The notes under the pieces were generated by a model. The model saw nothing but the letters and a program-made list of their open reading frames with translations, was not told the DNA's origin and did not search any database. From Legionella sp. (GTDB lineage: Bacteria; Pseudomonadota; Gammaproteobacteria; Legionellales; Legionellaceae), in assembly GCA_030158115.1 (NCBI GenBank), contig JAOATK010000022.1, forward strand, positions 1-43,767: 43,767 nt of DNA, given 5' to 3'. Every line of letters starts with the position of its first letter. The stretch's first letter is position 1. Shown in pieces: positions 16,412 to 25,802 of this stretch. Both the position numbers and the translations under genes were made by a program.

Positions 16412-16551
16412 TGTGGATAACTTTTTTTACTCCCCCTATATTATTACACTAATTATAAAATAAAATTTACTATTCCCTTTGAATAGCCCTTGTTATTAAG
16501 CGTTTTCTGCTTTTTTTGTAAAAATAGGTTATCCACAAAATCTGTGGATAA
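16412..16551. promoter_or_regulatory. cluster of three perfect DnaA boxes
   Basis: Three exact copies of the DnaA 9-mer TTATCCACA occur within 140 bp: TGTGGATAA at 16412-16420, TTATCCACA at 16529-16537 and TGTGGATAA at 16543-16551. The last two form the inverted pair GTTATCCACA-AAATC-TGTGGATAAC. The DNA between the first and second box is very AT-rich (about 16437-16490). This suits a DnaA-binding site, either an origin-like locus, a DnaA-titrating site, or a control region of the rlmD-relA genes 280 bp downstream. No dnaA, dnaN, gidA or rpmH gene is in the window. The rest of the block 16331-16717 shows no gene. Confidence 0.75.
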
Positions 16552-16717
16552 CATTGTGTATAGTGTTGTGAATCACTAGTTAAATCAGTTGATTTTAAAA
16601 GTGTGTCAAATTTAACCGATGGTTGTTTTGATGAATTAGATATGGTTGGTAATGCCTAACAAATTATCATGACAAGCTAAAGCGCGTATGATAGCCTCTA
16701 ACCCTCCTAACACCCCA

Positions 16718-16782
16718 TATAGTTAATTAAAACCGTCATCCCTAGGTCATCCAGCGCGTAGAGTGTGTTTGGGATGACGTGT
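16718..16782. repeat. MITE copy 3, fragment
   Basis: Starts TATAGTTAATTAAAACCGTC, so the left end is kept, but the element jumps directly to a shortened hairpin gtcatcc...ggatgac and has lost the right end. It sits about 50 bp before the ATG of rlmD and may carry or displace part of that promoter. Confidence 0.65.
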
Positions 16783-16830
16783 GTGGATTATTTCCTAGAT
16801 AAAAGAAACTTATTAGTTGAGAATATTTTT

Positions 16831-18165
16831 ATGAAAAGAGTTAGAAAAAGACCGGATCCAACACCACATACCACTCAAATTGTTAATCTAAGCCATGATG
16901 GAAAAGGTGTGGCGCGTATTAATGGTAAAGCCACTTTCATTCAAGGAGCGCTTCCTGAGGAAACTGTAGAATTTCAATACACGAGGATTAAAAAAGATTT
17001 CGATGAAGGGCGATTACTATCGGTAATTGAGCCTTCGGCTTTACGAGTTGAGCCTAAGTGCGCTCATTATGCCTTATGTGGTGGTTGTTCATTGCAACAT
17101 ATGAGTGAAGCTGAGCAAATTCATTTTAAGCAAGAACAATTATTGGATTTATTTTCACGCTATGCACACACGCAGCCACAAACTATTTTACCTCCTTTGG
17201 TAGCTAGTCATTGGAACTATAGAAATAAAGCTCGATTAAGTGTGCGGTATGTAGAAAAAAAACAATCGAGCATGGTAGGGTTTAGAGAAAGAAATAATCC
17301 TCGTTATATTACAGAAATTACTCAATGCCCTGTACTGAATGCAAAGCTTGATGCCGATATCATCCCTTTAAGGCATTTAATTGATTCCATGGAAGATAAA
17401 CAATGTATTGCACAAATCGAAGTGGCTGCAGGCGATGAAGAGGTGGCTCTTATTTTTCGTAATTTGTCTGCATTAGCGCCTAATGATGAGTTAAAAATTA
17501 AAGAATTTGGTGAAGCCTATCATTATAAAATCTTCTTACAGCCAAGCGGCCCTGAAAGTGTTTATTGTTTTTATCCCCCCAATTCTAGTGAATACTTAAA
17601 ATATAGTCTTCCAGATCAAGATATCCATTTCTTCTTTCACCCCACAGACTTTACTCAAGTGAATGCTGCATTGAACCGTTCTATGGTCTCGCTTGCTTTG
17701 GAACTTATGGATCTAAAAAGCACGGATGTTGTATTGGATTTATTTTGTGGCTTAGGCAATTTCTCTCTACCAATGGCCAAATTCTGTTCTAAAGTATTAG
17801 GTGTTGAAGGCAGTAAAACCATGGTTGAAAGGGCCTATATGAATGCAAAGGCTAATAATCTCTCGAATTTGGATTTTTATGCCGCTAATCTAGATGATGT
17901 GAATGAAGTTAAAAAATTAGTCAATCAACCATTTAATAAAGTACTTATTGATCCACCTCGATCAGGGGCATTTGAAATTGTAAAACAAATTGATATGCTT
18001 AACCCTGAACGTATTGTTTATGTATCTTGTAATCCCGTAACATTAGCAAGAGATACGGATATTTTGGTGAATGAGAAAGGATATGTTTTAATTAAAGCAG
18101 GTGTGATGGATATGTTCCCTCATACAGCTCATGTTGAATCGATAGCCTTGTTTGCAAAAGGATAA
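16831..18165 (+). CDS. rlmD: 23S rRNA (uracil-1939-C5) methyltransferase
   Basis: Methylates U1939 of 23S rRNA with S-adenosylmethionine. The 444 residues start at the ATG at 16831 (an open stretch 22 codons further upstream runs into a MITE fragment and is rejected). Residues 10-70 are a TRAM RNA-binding domain. The 4Fe-4S cluster is bound by C77, C83, C86 (in [11 protein letters not shown]) and C166 (TQCPVL). The methyltransferase domain has [15 protein letters not shown] for SAM, IDPPRSG, and the catalytic cysteine C400 in YVSCNP. relA follows after five bases, the same order as in E. coli and many relatives. Confidence 0.95.
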   Translation: MKRVRKRPDPTPHTTQIVNLSHDGKGVARINGKATFIQGALPEETVEFQYTRIKKDFDEGRLLSVIEPSALRVEPKCAHYALCGGCSLQHMSEAEQIHFKQEQLLDLFSRYAHTQPQTILPPLVASHWNYRNKARLSVRYVEKKQSSMVGFRERNNPRYITEITQCPVLNAKLDADIIPLRHLIDSMEDKQCIAQIEVAAGDEEVALIFRNLSALAPNDELKIKEFGEAYHYKIFLQPSGPESVYCFYPPNSSEYLKYSLPDQDIHFFFHPTDFTQVNAALNRSMVSLALELMDLKSTDVVLDLFCGLGNFSLPMAKFCSKVLGVEGSKTMVERAYMNAKANNLSNLDFYAANLDDVNEVKKLVNQPFNKVLIDPPRSGAFEIVKQIDMLNPERIVYVSCNPVTLARDTDILVNEKGYVLIKAGVMDMFPHTAHVESIALFAKG

Positions 18166-18170
18166 CGCGC

Positions 18171-20375
18171 ATGGTTAAAGTAAAGGACACGGTTCCTTTA
18201 GCAGCTGATGGTACTATTGATGTCAATTTATGGTTGCACCAATTAGCAGCAAAGGGCTATTTGGATAATCTTGAACTTATCCATAGTGCCTGTACTTTAA
18301 GTCAATTAGCAGGCCAAGATCACGCTACTGAAACAGGGCAGTCCTGCTTACAACAGGGTTTGGCCATGGCGGATATGCTTGCTGATCTAGATGTGGATCA
18401 GGAAACATTAGCTGCAGCCATTATTTTTGAAAATGTTCATTATGCTGATTTATCACTCGATGATGTTGAGGAACAGTTAGGTCCCAATATTGCAAAGTTA
18501 GTCCAAGGGATTGAGCGCATGAGTGCCATGCATAACTTTCAATCCCTCAATAAATACCCACAAAATAAACAACAGATTGATAACATTCGTAAAATGTTAC
18601 TAGCTATGGTCGATGATGTTCGCGTCGTTCTTATTAAATTAGCTGAACGTTTATGTGTATTAAGAGCTACCTCCCATTTATCTGAAACGTTAAGAAAGCA
18701 ACTGGCTACAGAGGCTATGGAAATTTATGCTCCGTTAGCTAATAGATTAGGAATTGGAGCTATCAAATGGGAAATGGAAGATTTAGCTTTTCGTCATTTG
18801 CATCCAGAAGACTATAAGGCGATAGCCAAAGGATTAAAGGCTAAGCGTTTAGAGCGGGATAATTTTGTAAATATTATTGTTGGGCAATTAAATGAACAGA
18901 TTCAGTCTCACCAGATTGATCATTTTGCAGTCTATGGACGTTCAAAGCACATACATAGCATTTATAAGAAAATGAAGCGAAAAAATGTTAATCTTGAAGA
19001 AATATATGATGCGACCGCAGTTCGTGTTTTAGTTGATACAGAAGCTCAGTGTTATGAAGTATTAGGCATAGTCCATACCTTATGGCATCAAATTCCTGCT
19101 GAATTTGATGATTATATTTTTAATCCAAAGCCTAATGGATATCAGTCCTTGCATACAGCCGTTAAAGGGCCTGAAGGACGAGCTTTTGAAGTTCAAATAA
19201 GAACTTTTCATATGCACGATTTAGCGGAAATGGGTGTTGCTGCGCATTGGAAATATAAAGAGGGTGGTATTGCTCAAAAAGAAAGTCATGAGCGAAAAAT
19301 TGAATGGTTACGTGACGTATTGGCTTGGCATCGAGAGATGGCCAGTAATAAAGGTGTTCCTGAAAGCACAACAACAGAATTTCTGGAAGACAGAGTTTAT
19401 GTATTTACGCCTGATGGTGATGTGCTTGATTTAGCTCAAGGTGTTACGCCACTTGATTTTGCATATCATGTTCATAGTGATTTAGGGCATCGTTGTCGCG
19501 GCGCAAAAATTAATGGCCATATTGTGCCTTTAACTTATCAGCTAAAAACAGGTGATAAAGTGGAGGTTTTAGCGGGCAAGTTAATTAAACCTTCACGTGA
19601 TTGGATTAATCCTCATTTAAATTATTTAAAAACATCACGAGCAAAAGCTAAGGTCTTGCATTGGTTTAAAATGCAAGATTATGATAAAAACCTTCAAGAA
19701 GGTCGAGAGCTATTAGATAGGGAACTGAAATCATTAGGAATTAAATCCGATAAATTGAATGAAGTAGTTCACGCATTACACTTTAAAAAAATTGATGATC
19801 TCTATGCAAATCTTGGACGGGGTGACATTAAACTCGGACAAATTATTCATAAGCTCACACCACCAACCACCTCTGAAGTTAATCTGGAAAAATTTGTAAA
19901 AAATCATCCTAAACCTGAGATAACAGGTAGTGATGTGCAAATTGAAGGTGTGGGTAATTTATTAACTTTTATGGCGCGTTGTTGTCAGCCATTGCCTGGC
20001 GATCCTGTCATTGGTTACATCACTATTGGCCGTGGTGTTTCGGTTCATAGACAGGATTGCCCCAACATCATTCATGCCAGCGAGCGACAAAAACAGCGCT
20101 TTTTACAGGTGACATGGGGAAGTACAACGCGTGAAAGTTATGTGGTTGATGTGTTAATCAAAGCATTTGATCGCGCTGAATTATTAAAAGATGTGACCTC
20201 TTTACTAGCGAATGAAAACGCACATGTCTATGCATTACAAACCCAAAGTAATAAGCATGAAAACATGACTTATATTACATTAACCTTGGATATTGATGGC
20301 CTTAATAGCCTTTCAAAATTATTGACTAAATTAGGACAAATTCCTAATGTGTTAGAGGCAAGAAGGCAGGTATAG
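18171..20375 (+). CDS. relA: GTP pyrophosphokinase RelA
   Basis: Makes the alarmone (p)ppGpp from ATP and GDP or GTP on stalled ribosomes. The 734 residues follow the long RSH layout. The HD hydrolase domain is degenerate (FENVHYADLSL where active enzymes have the HD-x-ED motif), so it should not degrade ppGpp. The synthetase domain has YGRSKHIHSIYKKM (from residue 255) and the monofunctional EFDD signature at 311-314 in place of the RFKD of bifunctional SpoT/Rel. A TGS domain starts near 408 (RVYVFTPDGDVLDL), the zinc-finger-like region has ARCCQPLPGDP (C604, C605), and an ACT domain closes the chain. The ATG lies five bases after rlmD, so one transcript is likely. Confidence 0.96.
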   Translation: MVKVKDTVPLAADGTIDVNLWLHQLAAKGYLDNLELIHSACTLSQLAGQDHATETGQSCLQQGLAMADMLADLDVDQETLAAAIIFENVHYADLSLDDVEEQLGPNIAKLVQGIERMSAMHNFQSLNKYPQNKQQIDNIRKMLLAMVDDVRVVLIKLAERLCVLRATSHLSETLRKQLATEAMEIYAPLANRLGIGAIKWEMEDLAFRHLHPEDYKAIAKGLKAKRLERDNFVNIIVGQLNEQIQSHQIDHFAVYGRSKHIHSIYKKMKRKNVNLEEIYDATAVRVLVDTEAQCYEVLGIVHTLWHQIPAEFDDYIFNPKPNGYQSLHTAVKGPEGRAFEVQIRTFHMHDLAEMGVAAHWKYKEGGIAQKESHERKIEWLRDVLAWHREMASNKGVPESTTTEFLEDRVYVFTPDGDVLDLAQGVTPLDFAYHVHSDLGHRCRGAKINGHIVPLTYQLKTGDKVEVLAGKLIKPSRDWINPHLNYLKTSRAKAKVLHWFKMQDYDKNLQEGRELLDRELKSLGIKSDKLNEVVHALHFKKIDDLYANLGRGDIKLGQIIHKLTPPTTSEVNLEKFVKNHPKPEITGSDVQIEGVGNLLTFMARCCQPLPGDPVIGYITIGRGVSVHRQDCPNIIHASERQKQRFLQVTWGSTTRESYVVDVLIKAFDRAELLKDVTSLLANENAHVYALQTQSNKHENMTYITLTLDIDGLNSLSKLLTKLGQIPNVLEARRQV

Positions 20376-20382
20376 AAAAAAT

Positions 20383-20751
20383 TTACGTTAAGATAAAACC
20401 CGCGACAACAGAGCGGTGTTCACCCAGCAATACATTATATGTTCTGCACGCTGCGCCAATTGACATGCACTCAATGCCAATACGCTGTTGTGACAATAGA
20501 CTTATAATAGACATTGGCGGAAATTTCCCCTGATGTTCATGGCCAATTAAAATCACCTCAGGTTTAAATCGCATCAATAATTGCAAATAATTTTCATCCA
20601 TATTTTGAATGTCTTTCATTGCTAAATCACTAATGATTTCTTCTTTAGAAACAATGAAACTTTTATCATAAATAATGGCATTAATTTGAATCTGATGTTC
20701 AGTGTATGCTTGAATAGCATTTTTTTCTGTTGCTTCTAAATTGATGTGCAT
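20383..20751 (-). CDS. Mth938-like (DUF498) domain protein
   Basis: A 122-residue soluble protein of the Mth938-like family, which also includes the mitochondrial complex I assembly factor NDUFAF3. Family marks are [31 protein letters not shown] and the C-terminal [10 protein letters not shown]. The biochemical role is not known. It converges on relA with only 7 bp between the stop codons, and diverges from the aminotransferase gene with 58 bp shared. The ribosome-binding site is poor. Confidence 0.82.
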   Translation of the reverse strand: MHINLEATEKNAIQAYTEHQIQINAIIYDKSFIVSKEEIISDLAMKDIQNMDENYLQLLMRFKPEVILIGHEHQGKFPPMSIISLLSQQRIGIECMSIGAACRTYNVLLGEHRSVVAGFILT

Positions 20752-20809
20752 GGTTTTATATAATTCATTAGGTTATAGTTGCTTTGATTATACTACAGAG
20801 GCCAATATT

Positions 20810-22015
20810 ATGAATCAATTTCCGCGTATCAACCGTTTGCCCCCTTATGTTTTTAATACCTTAAATCAATTAAAAACTGAGGCACGAGCGCGGGGAGAAG
20901 ATGTTATTGATTTTGGCATGGGTAACCCAGATCAGCCTACCCCCCCACATATTGTTAATAAACTAATAGAAACTGCTCAACGACCGGATACACACCGTTA
21001 TTCTATGTCTAAAGGAATTCCAAGATTAAGACGAGCAATGGCCTCCTGGTATCAACGTCATTATGATGTTCATCTAAATGCTGAGACGCAAATTATAGCA
21101 ACTATTGGTTCAAAAGAGGGGCTTGCTCATTTAGCTTTAGCTATTAGTGGTCCTGGAGATACGATATTAGTTCCAGATCCTGCTTATCCTATTCATACCT
21201 ATGGTTTTATTATTGCAGGGGCTAATGTTAAGCAAATTCCTTTAATTAATGAATATCAATTTTTAGAGGCCGTTGAAAAGGCTATTCATGCCAGTTGGCC
21301 TAAACCTAAGGCCTTAGTGATTAGCTTTCCAGCCAATCCTAGTACGCATTGCGTTGACTATCCATTTTTTGAACGAGTAGTGGCACTTGCAAAAAAACAC
21401 AGCATTTGGATTATTCACGATATTGCTTATGCTGATATTGTTTTTGATGGATATAAGGCGCCTTCAATTTTACAAGTTCCAGGGGCTATAGATATTGCGA
21501 TTGAAACTTATTCACTGTCTAAATCCTACAATATGCCGGGTTGGCGAGTTGGTTTTGCTTGTGGTAATGAGCAGTTGGTTGCAGCGCTCACGCGTATTAA
21601 ATCTTATTTAGATTATGGGACGTTTACCCCCATCCAAGTCGCAGCAATTACGGCTTTAGAAGGCAGTGATGACTGTGTTCACGAGATTAGAGCGCTTTAT
21701 GAAAAGAGACGCAATCTTCTCTGTGATGGTTTAAATGAGTTAGGTTGGCATGTAGAGCGTCCTAAAGCCACGATGTTTGTTTGGGCTCCTATTCCTAAGC
21801 ATTACTTATCAATGGGCTCTCTTGAATTTAGTAAATACTTACTGAAGGAAGCACATGTAGCGGTTTCTCCTGGTATTGGTTTTGGCCAGCAAGGGGATGG
21901 TTATGTGCGTTTTGGTTTAATTGAAAATAAAGATCGTACACGCCAGGCTTTAAGAAATTTAAAAGCGATGTTTCGTAAAGATGGATTAATCCAAGAAAAA
22001 TTAGCTAAGGCTTAA
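20810..22015 (+). CDS. alaC: alanine-type aminotransferase AlaC
   Basis: A PLP-dependent class I/II aminotransferase, 401 residues from the ATG at 20810 with GAGG ten bases before it; the frame is open further upstream but without support. The N-terminal [19 protein letters not shown] and [16 protein letters not shown] are typical of the AlaC (YfdZ) subgroup, which makes alanine from pyruvate and glutamate. The PLP lysine is K238 in [33 protein letters not shown] carries the substrate-carboxylate arginine. The next gene starts one base after the stop codon, so it is the first gene of an operon with the COG4255-like gene and recJ. Confidence 0.9.
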   Translation: MNQFPRINRLPPYVFNTLNQLKTEARARGEDVIDFGMGNPDQPTPPHIVNKLIETAQRPDTHRYSMSKGIPRLRRAMASWYQRHYDVHLNAETQIIATIGSKEGLAHLALAISGPGDTILVPDPAYPIHTYGFIIAGANVKQIPLINEYQFLEAVEKAIHASWPKPKALVISFPANPSTHCVDYPFFERVVALAKKHSIWIIHDIAYADIVFDGYKAPSILQVPGAIDIAIETYSLSKSYNMPGWRVGFACGNEQLVAALTRIKSYLDYGTFTPIQVAAITALEGSDDCVHEIRALYEKRRNLLCDGLNELGWHVERPKATMFVWAPIPKHYLSMGSLEFSKYLLKEAHVAVSPGIGFGQQGDGYVRFGLIENKDRTRQALRNLKAMFRKDGLIQEKLAKA

Positions 22016-22016
22016 T

Positions 22017-22835
22017 ATGATGGCTTTTCGTGTAGTGATCAATACAGATAGTGCTGCAATTCCTCAGGAAGCAAAACCATTGGTTTCCCAAGGATCAGCA
22101 CTTCTTAATTTGTTAGATTGTCTTAACTATGATCCCTATGATCCGCCTTTAGCTGATTTATTGAAATCCCATCATCACCTTCAAGGTGAGTGGATTATTT
22201 TGAGTCCTATTTATTGGCAAGCAACGCATAACGATGCATTAATTGTAGCAGCTGGCCAAGCATTACAATTGGATGAGAGTGATGCAAAATCACAGTTTAA
22301 CGAGCTTGCTACTTATTTGGCAGTAGAAAATAAGGTTCTCTATTACCATGATGCAAACACCTGGCTGATGCAAGACAATAAGGAGCATTTTTTACAAGCA
22401 AAACCAGTACATCAATTAATTGGTAAATCACTAATGCCTGAATTAGCTCAATTAGGTGATACCTTGTTTTGGCAAAAATTGCTAACAGAAAGCCAAATGC
22501 TTTTTGCATCCACTACAAAAAAATCTTCTATCAATGGGGTATGGCCTTGGGGTGGTGCGATGCTTGCTGAGAAAAGCAACCAGGCAATTTGTGCAGACTC
22601 TGAGTTCTTTTCCATAGCAAAAGAATGCAGTGATCGGGTTACCTTATATAACCCTTCATTAAAACTTAAAGAATATGATGTCTTATTGATCTCTGAGCTG
22701 TCTGTGCTCACTGACTCACATCAAGACGAATTAAAAAAATTACCTGTTCAGTGGTATTGGAATAATATGGCCTACACCAGCGGCAAGTGCAACTGGTTTG
22801 CCCGACTATGGAGAACATTAATTCATGCGCATTAA
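22017..22835 (+). CDS. COG4255-like conserved protein upstream of recJ
   Basis: A 272-residue protein that fits the conserved family annotated in proteobacteria as COG4255 or phosphoglycerate-mutase-related regulatory protein. The tell-tale piece is INGVWPWGGAML in the middle, together with a C-terminal YWNNMAYTSGKCNWFARLW. Function is not established; no catalytic motif of a true phosphoglycerate mutase is visible. The gene is sandwiched: one base after alaC, and its last codons overlap the first codons of recJ by 11 bases (22825-22835). Translational coupling with RecJ is likely. The family often neighbours recJ, from memory. Confidence 0.72.
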   Translation: MMAFRVVINTDSAAIPQEAKPLVSQGSALLNLLDCLNYDPYDPPLADLLKSHHHLQGEWIILSPIYWQATHNDALIVAAGQALQLDESDAKSQFNELATYLAVENKVLYYHDANTWLMQDNKEHFLQAKPVHQLIGKSLMPELAQLGDTLFWQKLLTESQMLFASTTKKSSINGVWPWGGAMLAEKSNQAICADSEFFSIAKECSDRVTLYNPSLKLKEYDVLLISELSVLTDSHQDELKKLPVQWYWNNMAYTSGKCNWFARLWRTLIHAH

Positions 22836-24570
22836 ACGTCGTTTAGAGCCTGCACATCCGCTTCATCTTCCAAATACACCGGATATTCTCAATCGAATAT
22901 ACGCTACTCGGGGTATTACTGAGGCTTCTCAATTGGATAAACAATTGCAGACTTTATTACCTTTTACTTTATTAAAAGGAATTAATGAAGCTTGTGCGCG
23001 TTTAGAATTGGCTTTGCGGCAACAGCAGCGTATTTTAGTGATTGGTGATTTCGATGCTGATGGCGCGACCTCCACAGCGCTTGCAGTGACTGCGTTACAA
23101 ACCATGGGCGCCCAATTTATTGATTATTTGGTTCCCAATCGTTTTGAATTTGGTTATGGACTTACCCCACAAATTGTTGAGGTAGCGCATCAGTGGAAAC
23201 CTCATTTGATTATCACCGTAGATAATGGCATTGCAAGCTTTGAGGGTGTTGAAAAAGCCAATGAGCTTGGGATTGATGTGTTAATTACTGATCATCATTT
23301 ACCCGCTGAGCAAGTTCCTAATGCGTGTGCAATTGTGAATCCCAATCAGAAAGGTTGCGAATTCCCAAGCAAATCTATAGCTGGTGTAGGCGTTATCTTT
23401 TATGTGATGCTAGCTTTACGTAGACGCCTTATTCAGACTAACTGGTTTAGTGAAACAAACCGTGCCGAGCCTAATATGGCGAGTTTTTTAGATTTAGTTG
23501 CCTTAGGTACAGTGGCTGATGTGGTGGGACTAGATCAAAATAATCGTATTATGGTAAATCAAGGGATGGCAAGGATCCAACAGGGAAAATGCCGTGAAGG
23601 GATTAAGGCTTTAATTGAGATAGCCGGGCGTGATTGCAGCCGATTAAGAGAATCTGATTTGGGATTTGCGATTGCTCCACGATTAAATGCAGCAGGTCGA
23701 TTAGATGATATGGCGCTCGGTATTGAATGCTTAATTACCACCGATCTCAATCAGGCAAGAAATTATTGTCAGCAATTAGATGAGCTAAATCAAGAGCGCA
23801 AGCAAATTGAAACTGAAATGAAAGAACAAGCCATGCTTGTTTTGGATAAACTGGCAATTAATGCCGATAAAAAAGAACATCTGCCTCTTGCCTTGTGTCT
23901 TTTTGATAAAACCTGGCATCAAGGAGTCATTGGCATATTAGCGGGGCGGATGAAAGAGCGCTATCATCGTCCAGTGATTGCATTTGCACAAGTTAGCGAG
24001 CATGAACTTAAAGGATCAGCACGCTCGGTTCCTGATTTAAATATTCGTGATGTTTTAGCAGCAATTGATAAAGATCATCCTGGTCTTATTATTAAATTTG
24101 GCGGTCATGCTATGGCAGCTGGTTTAAGCATTGATCCTCAATCAATTAATGCCTTTCGAGACGCTTTAGTCTCGGAAGTAGCGAAGCATCTTGATTTATC
24201 ACAATGTGAGGGGGAGCTGATCACAGATGGTCCTTTACAGCCTGACGAGTTAAGCTTGGAAACTGCTCAATTAATTCAAAAAGCAGGGCCCTGGGGACAG
24301 CAATTTGCTGAGCCTGTTTTTGATAATGTATTTGAGGTGTTAGATCAGCGGTTGGTGGGTAAAAATCATTTGAAAATGACTTTAGCCTCAATCAAAAGCC
24401 ATCAGCAAGTCGATGCGATAGCTTTTAACGTGGATTTAAAATCTTGGCCTAATCATCGGGCTAAATACGTGCATGCCGCTTATAAATTAGATATTAATTT
24501 TTTCCAAGGGCGCACCAGATTACAATTAATGATTCAAGCAATGAGCGTCACTGAGCTCGAGTTATCTTAA
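22825..24570 (+). CDS. recJ: single-strand DNA-specific 5'-3' exonuclease RecJ
   Basis: Degrades single-stranded DNA from the 5' end in RecF-type recombination and mismatch repair. The 581 residues show the DHH-family metal motifs VIGDFDADGATSTA (74-80 region), ITVDNGIASFEG and LITDHHLP (D156-H157-H158), then DLVALGTVADVV with its Asp. The DHHA1 segment with GGHAMAAGLSI follows, and an OB fold ends the chain. Length matches E. coli RecJ (577). The ATG lies inside the preceding gene. A 13-bp perfect inverted repeat follows the stop codon. Confidence 0.96.
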   Translation: MRIKRRLEPAHPLHLPNTPDILNRIYATRGITEASQLDKQLQTLLPFTLLKGINEACARLELALRQQQRILVIGDFDADGATSTALAVTALQTMGAQFIDYLVPNRFEFGYGLTPQIVEVAHQWKPHLIITVDNGIASFEGVEKANELGIDVLITDHHLPAEQVPNACAIVNPNQKGCEFPSKSIAGVGVIFYVMLALRRRLIQTNWFSETNRAEPNMASFLDLVALGTVADVVGLDQNNRIMVNQGMARIQQGKCREGIKALIEIAGRDCSRLRESDLGFAIAPRLNAAGRLDDMALGIECLITTDLNQARNYCQQLDELNQERKQIETEMKEQAMLVLDKLAINADKKEHLPLALCLFDKTWHQGVIGILAGRMKERYHRPVIAFAQVSEHELKGSARSVPDLNIRDVLAAIDKDHPGLIIKFGGHAMAAGLSIDPQSINAFRDALVSEVAKHLDLSQCEGELITDGPLQPDELSLETAQLIQKAGPWGQQFAEPVFDNVFEVLDQRLVGKNHLKMTLASIKSHQQVDAIAFNVDLKSWPNHRAKYVHAAYKLDINFFQGRTRLQLMIQAMSVTELELS

Positions 24571-24574
24571 CAGA

Positions 24575-24610
24575 ATTTTCCGTTCTCCCGCTGGCGAGAG
24601 AACGGAAAAT
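24575..24610. terminator. perfect palindrome after recJ
   Basis: ATTTTCCGTTCTC at 24575-24587 and GAGAACGGAAAAT at 24598-24610 form a perfect 13-bp stem with a 10-base loop. It comes four bases after the recJ stop. There is no T-run after it on either strand, so it is either a processing or stalling hairpin or a dispersed palindrome rather than a standard intrinsic terminator. Confidence 0.5.
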
Positions 24611-24638
24611 CGGTAGTCTTACCTATAAGGATTATATC

Positions 24639-25685
24639 GTGTTTCTATCATTCTCTTTACCTCTTTTAGTGGTTATTTTTATTGTGGCGGCAGGGTCTGT
24701 ATGGTTTGCAGGGGTTCAGCTTTCCAATACTATTGATGTAATTGATTCGCGACTTGGTCTTGGGCAGGCGCTTGGAGGTATGATTTTTTTAGCCATTGCA
24801 ACGAATCTTCCTGAAATTGCTATCGTTGTTTCCGCCTCTTTAATGCACAATGTTGGTATAGCGATTGGGAATATTTTGGGAGGAATAGCCATTCAAACCG
24901 TTGTGCTTGTTATCTTAGATGGTTTTGGTTTGGGTCGTAAGTCATCCTTATCCTATCAGGCCGCATCCTTGCAGATTGTCCTTGAAGGAGTTCTTGTGAT
25001 TAGTGTTCTTGTGATCACTATTATGGGGGCTCAACTACCAAAATCCATTCTATTTGCACGTCTGGCTCCTGGGGATCTACTGATAGTTGCCACATGGTTT
25101 ATCGGACTTATATTAATCAACAAAGCACGTACGGGCCTTCCATGGCATAATAAAGGACGTGCTTCAGAGATTATCCGCCCGAAAAAAAGTGCTGGTCAAA
25201 AAAGCAAAGAAAGTTGGCGCACAGGATATTTGTTATTTGTTTTTCTTTTTTCAGCGTTTATAACGCTAGCAGCGGGTGTTGTTCTTGAGGAAAGTGGCAG
25301 TGCTATTGCTCTATCTATTGGCTGGAGTGGCGTACTTTTTGGCTCCACCATATTGGCTGCAGTGACTGCACTTCCAGAAATTTCAACTGGCCTAGCTGCC
25401 ATAAAAATGGGTGATTATACCCTAGCTTTCAGTGACATTTTTGGCGGAAATGCTTTTCTCCCAGTGCTTTTTTTACCGGCTACGCTTCTTTCAGGACAAT
25501 CCATACTTCCACAGGCTCAAAAAACTGACATTTATCTTGCCAGCCTAGGAGCACTTCTAACGGCGGTTTATATCTATGGTTTAATCTTTCGTCCTAAACG
25601 ACAATTCTTTAATCTAGGGATTGACTCTTTAATTGTACTGGTAATCTATCTGATTGGGGACGTGGGGTTATTTACCATTTCATAA
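24639..25685 (+). CDS. CaCA-family cation exchanger (sodium/calcium type)
   Basis: A polytopic inner-membrane protein of 348 residues. It has the two inverted alpha-repeats of the calcium:cation antiporter superfamily: ALGGMIFLAIATNLPEIAIV, followed by IGNILGGIAIQ, and FGSTILAAVTALPEISTGL, followed by FSDIFGGNAFLP. The repeats keep the LPE glutamate that binds the ion, but the usual GTSLPE reads ATNLPE and VTALPE, so the ion preference may differ from well-studied members. Translation starts at GTG 24639 with ATAAGGA seven bases before it. Single gene between recJ and dusA. Confidence 0.78.
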   Translation: MFLSFSLPLLVVIFIVAAGSVWFAGVQLSNTIDVIDSRLGLGQALGGMIFLAIATNLPEIAIVVSASLMHNVGIAIGNILGGIAIQTVVLVILDGFGLGRKSSLSYQAASLQIVLEGVLVISVLVITIMGAQLPKSILFARLAPGDLLIVATWFIGLILINKARTGLPWHNKGRASEIIRPKKSAGQKSKESWRTGYLLFVFLFSAFITLAAGVVLEESGSAIALSIGWSGVLFGSTILAAVTALPEISTGLAAIKMGDYTLAFSDIFGGNAFLPVLFLPATLLSGQSILPQAQKTDIYLASLGALLTAVYIYGLIFRPKRQFFNLGIDSLIVLVIYLIGDVGLFTIS

Positions 25686-25766
25686 GGTCAATGTGCCTTG
25701 TTTGCTCAATTATACCAAATTAATATTAACTACAAATTTTTTAATCTTTTTGTTGCTTATTTAGGT

Positions 25767-25772
25767 TATAAT
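25767..25772 (+). promoter_or_regulatory. possible -10 element for dusA
   Basis: A perfect TATAAT lies 30 bp before the dusA start. A TTGTTG at 25750-25755 is only 11 bases away, too near for a -35, so no complete promoter can be named. Confidence 0.3.
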
Positions 25773-25802
25773 ACCCTCTTTTTTTTGATTCAAGACTAAT
25801 TA

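Noticed and set aside
16412-16551. Calling the DnaA-box cluster the chromosomal origin
   Set aside because: No dnaA, dnaN, gidA, rpmH or parAB nearby, and genes on both sides read in the same direction; the boxes alone do not prove an origin.
16765-16830. A longer N-terminus for RlmD
   Set aside because: The extra 22 codons run into MITE copy 3 and the ATG at 16831 matches the usual start of the family.
18171-20375. Assignment of the RSH gene as spoT
   Set aside because: The HD motif is degenerate and the synthetase shows EFDD, both marks of monofunctional RelA; the rlmD neighbour agrees.
24575-24610. Calling the palindrome after recJ a rho-independent terminator outright
   Set aside because: No T-run follows the stem on either strand, so it is listed only as a possible terminator.
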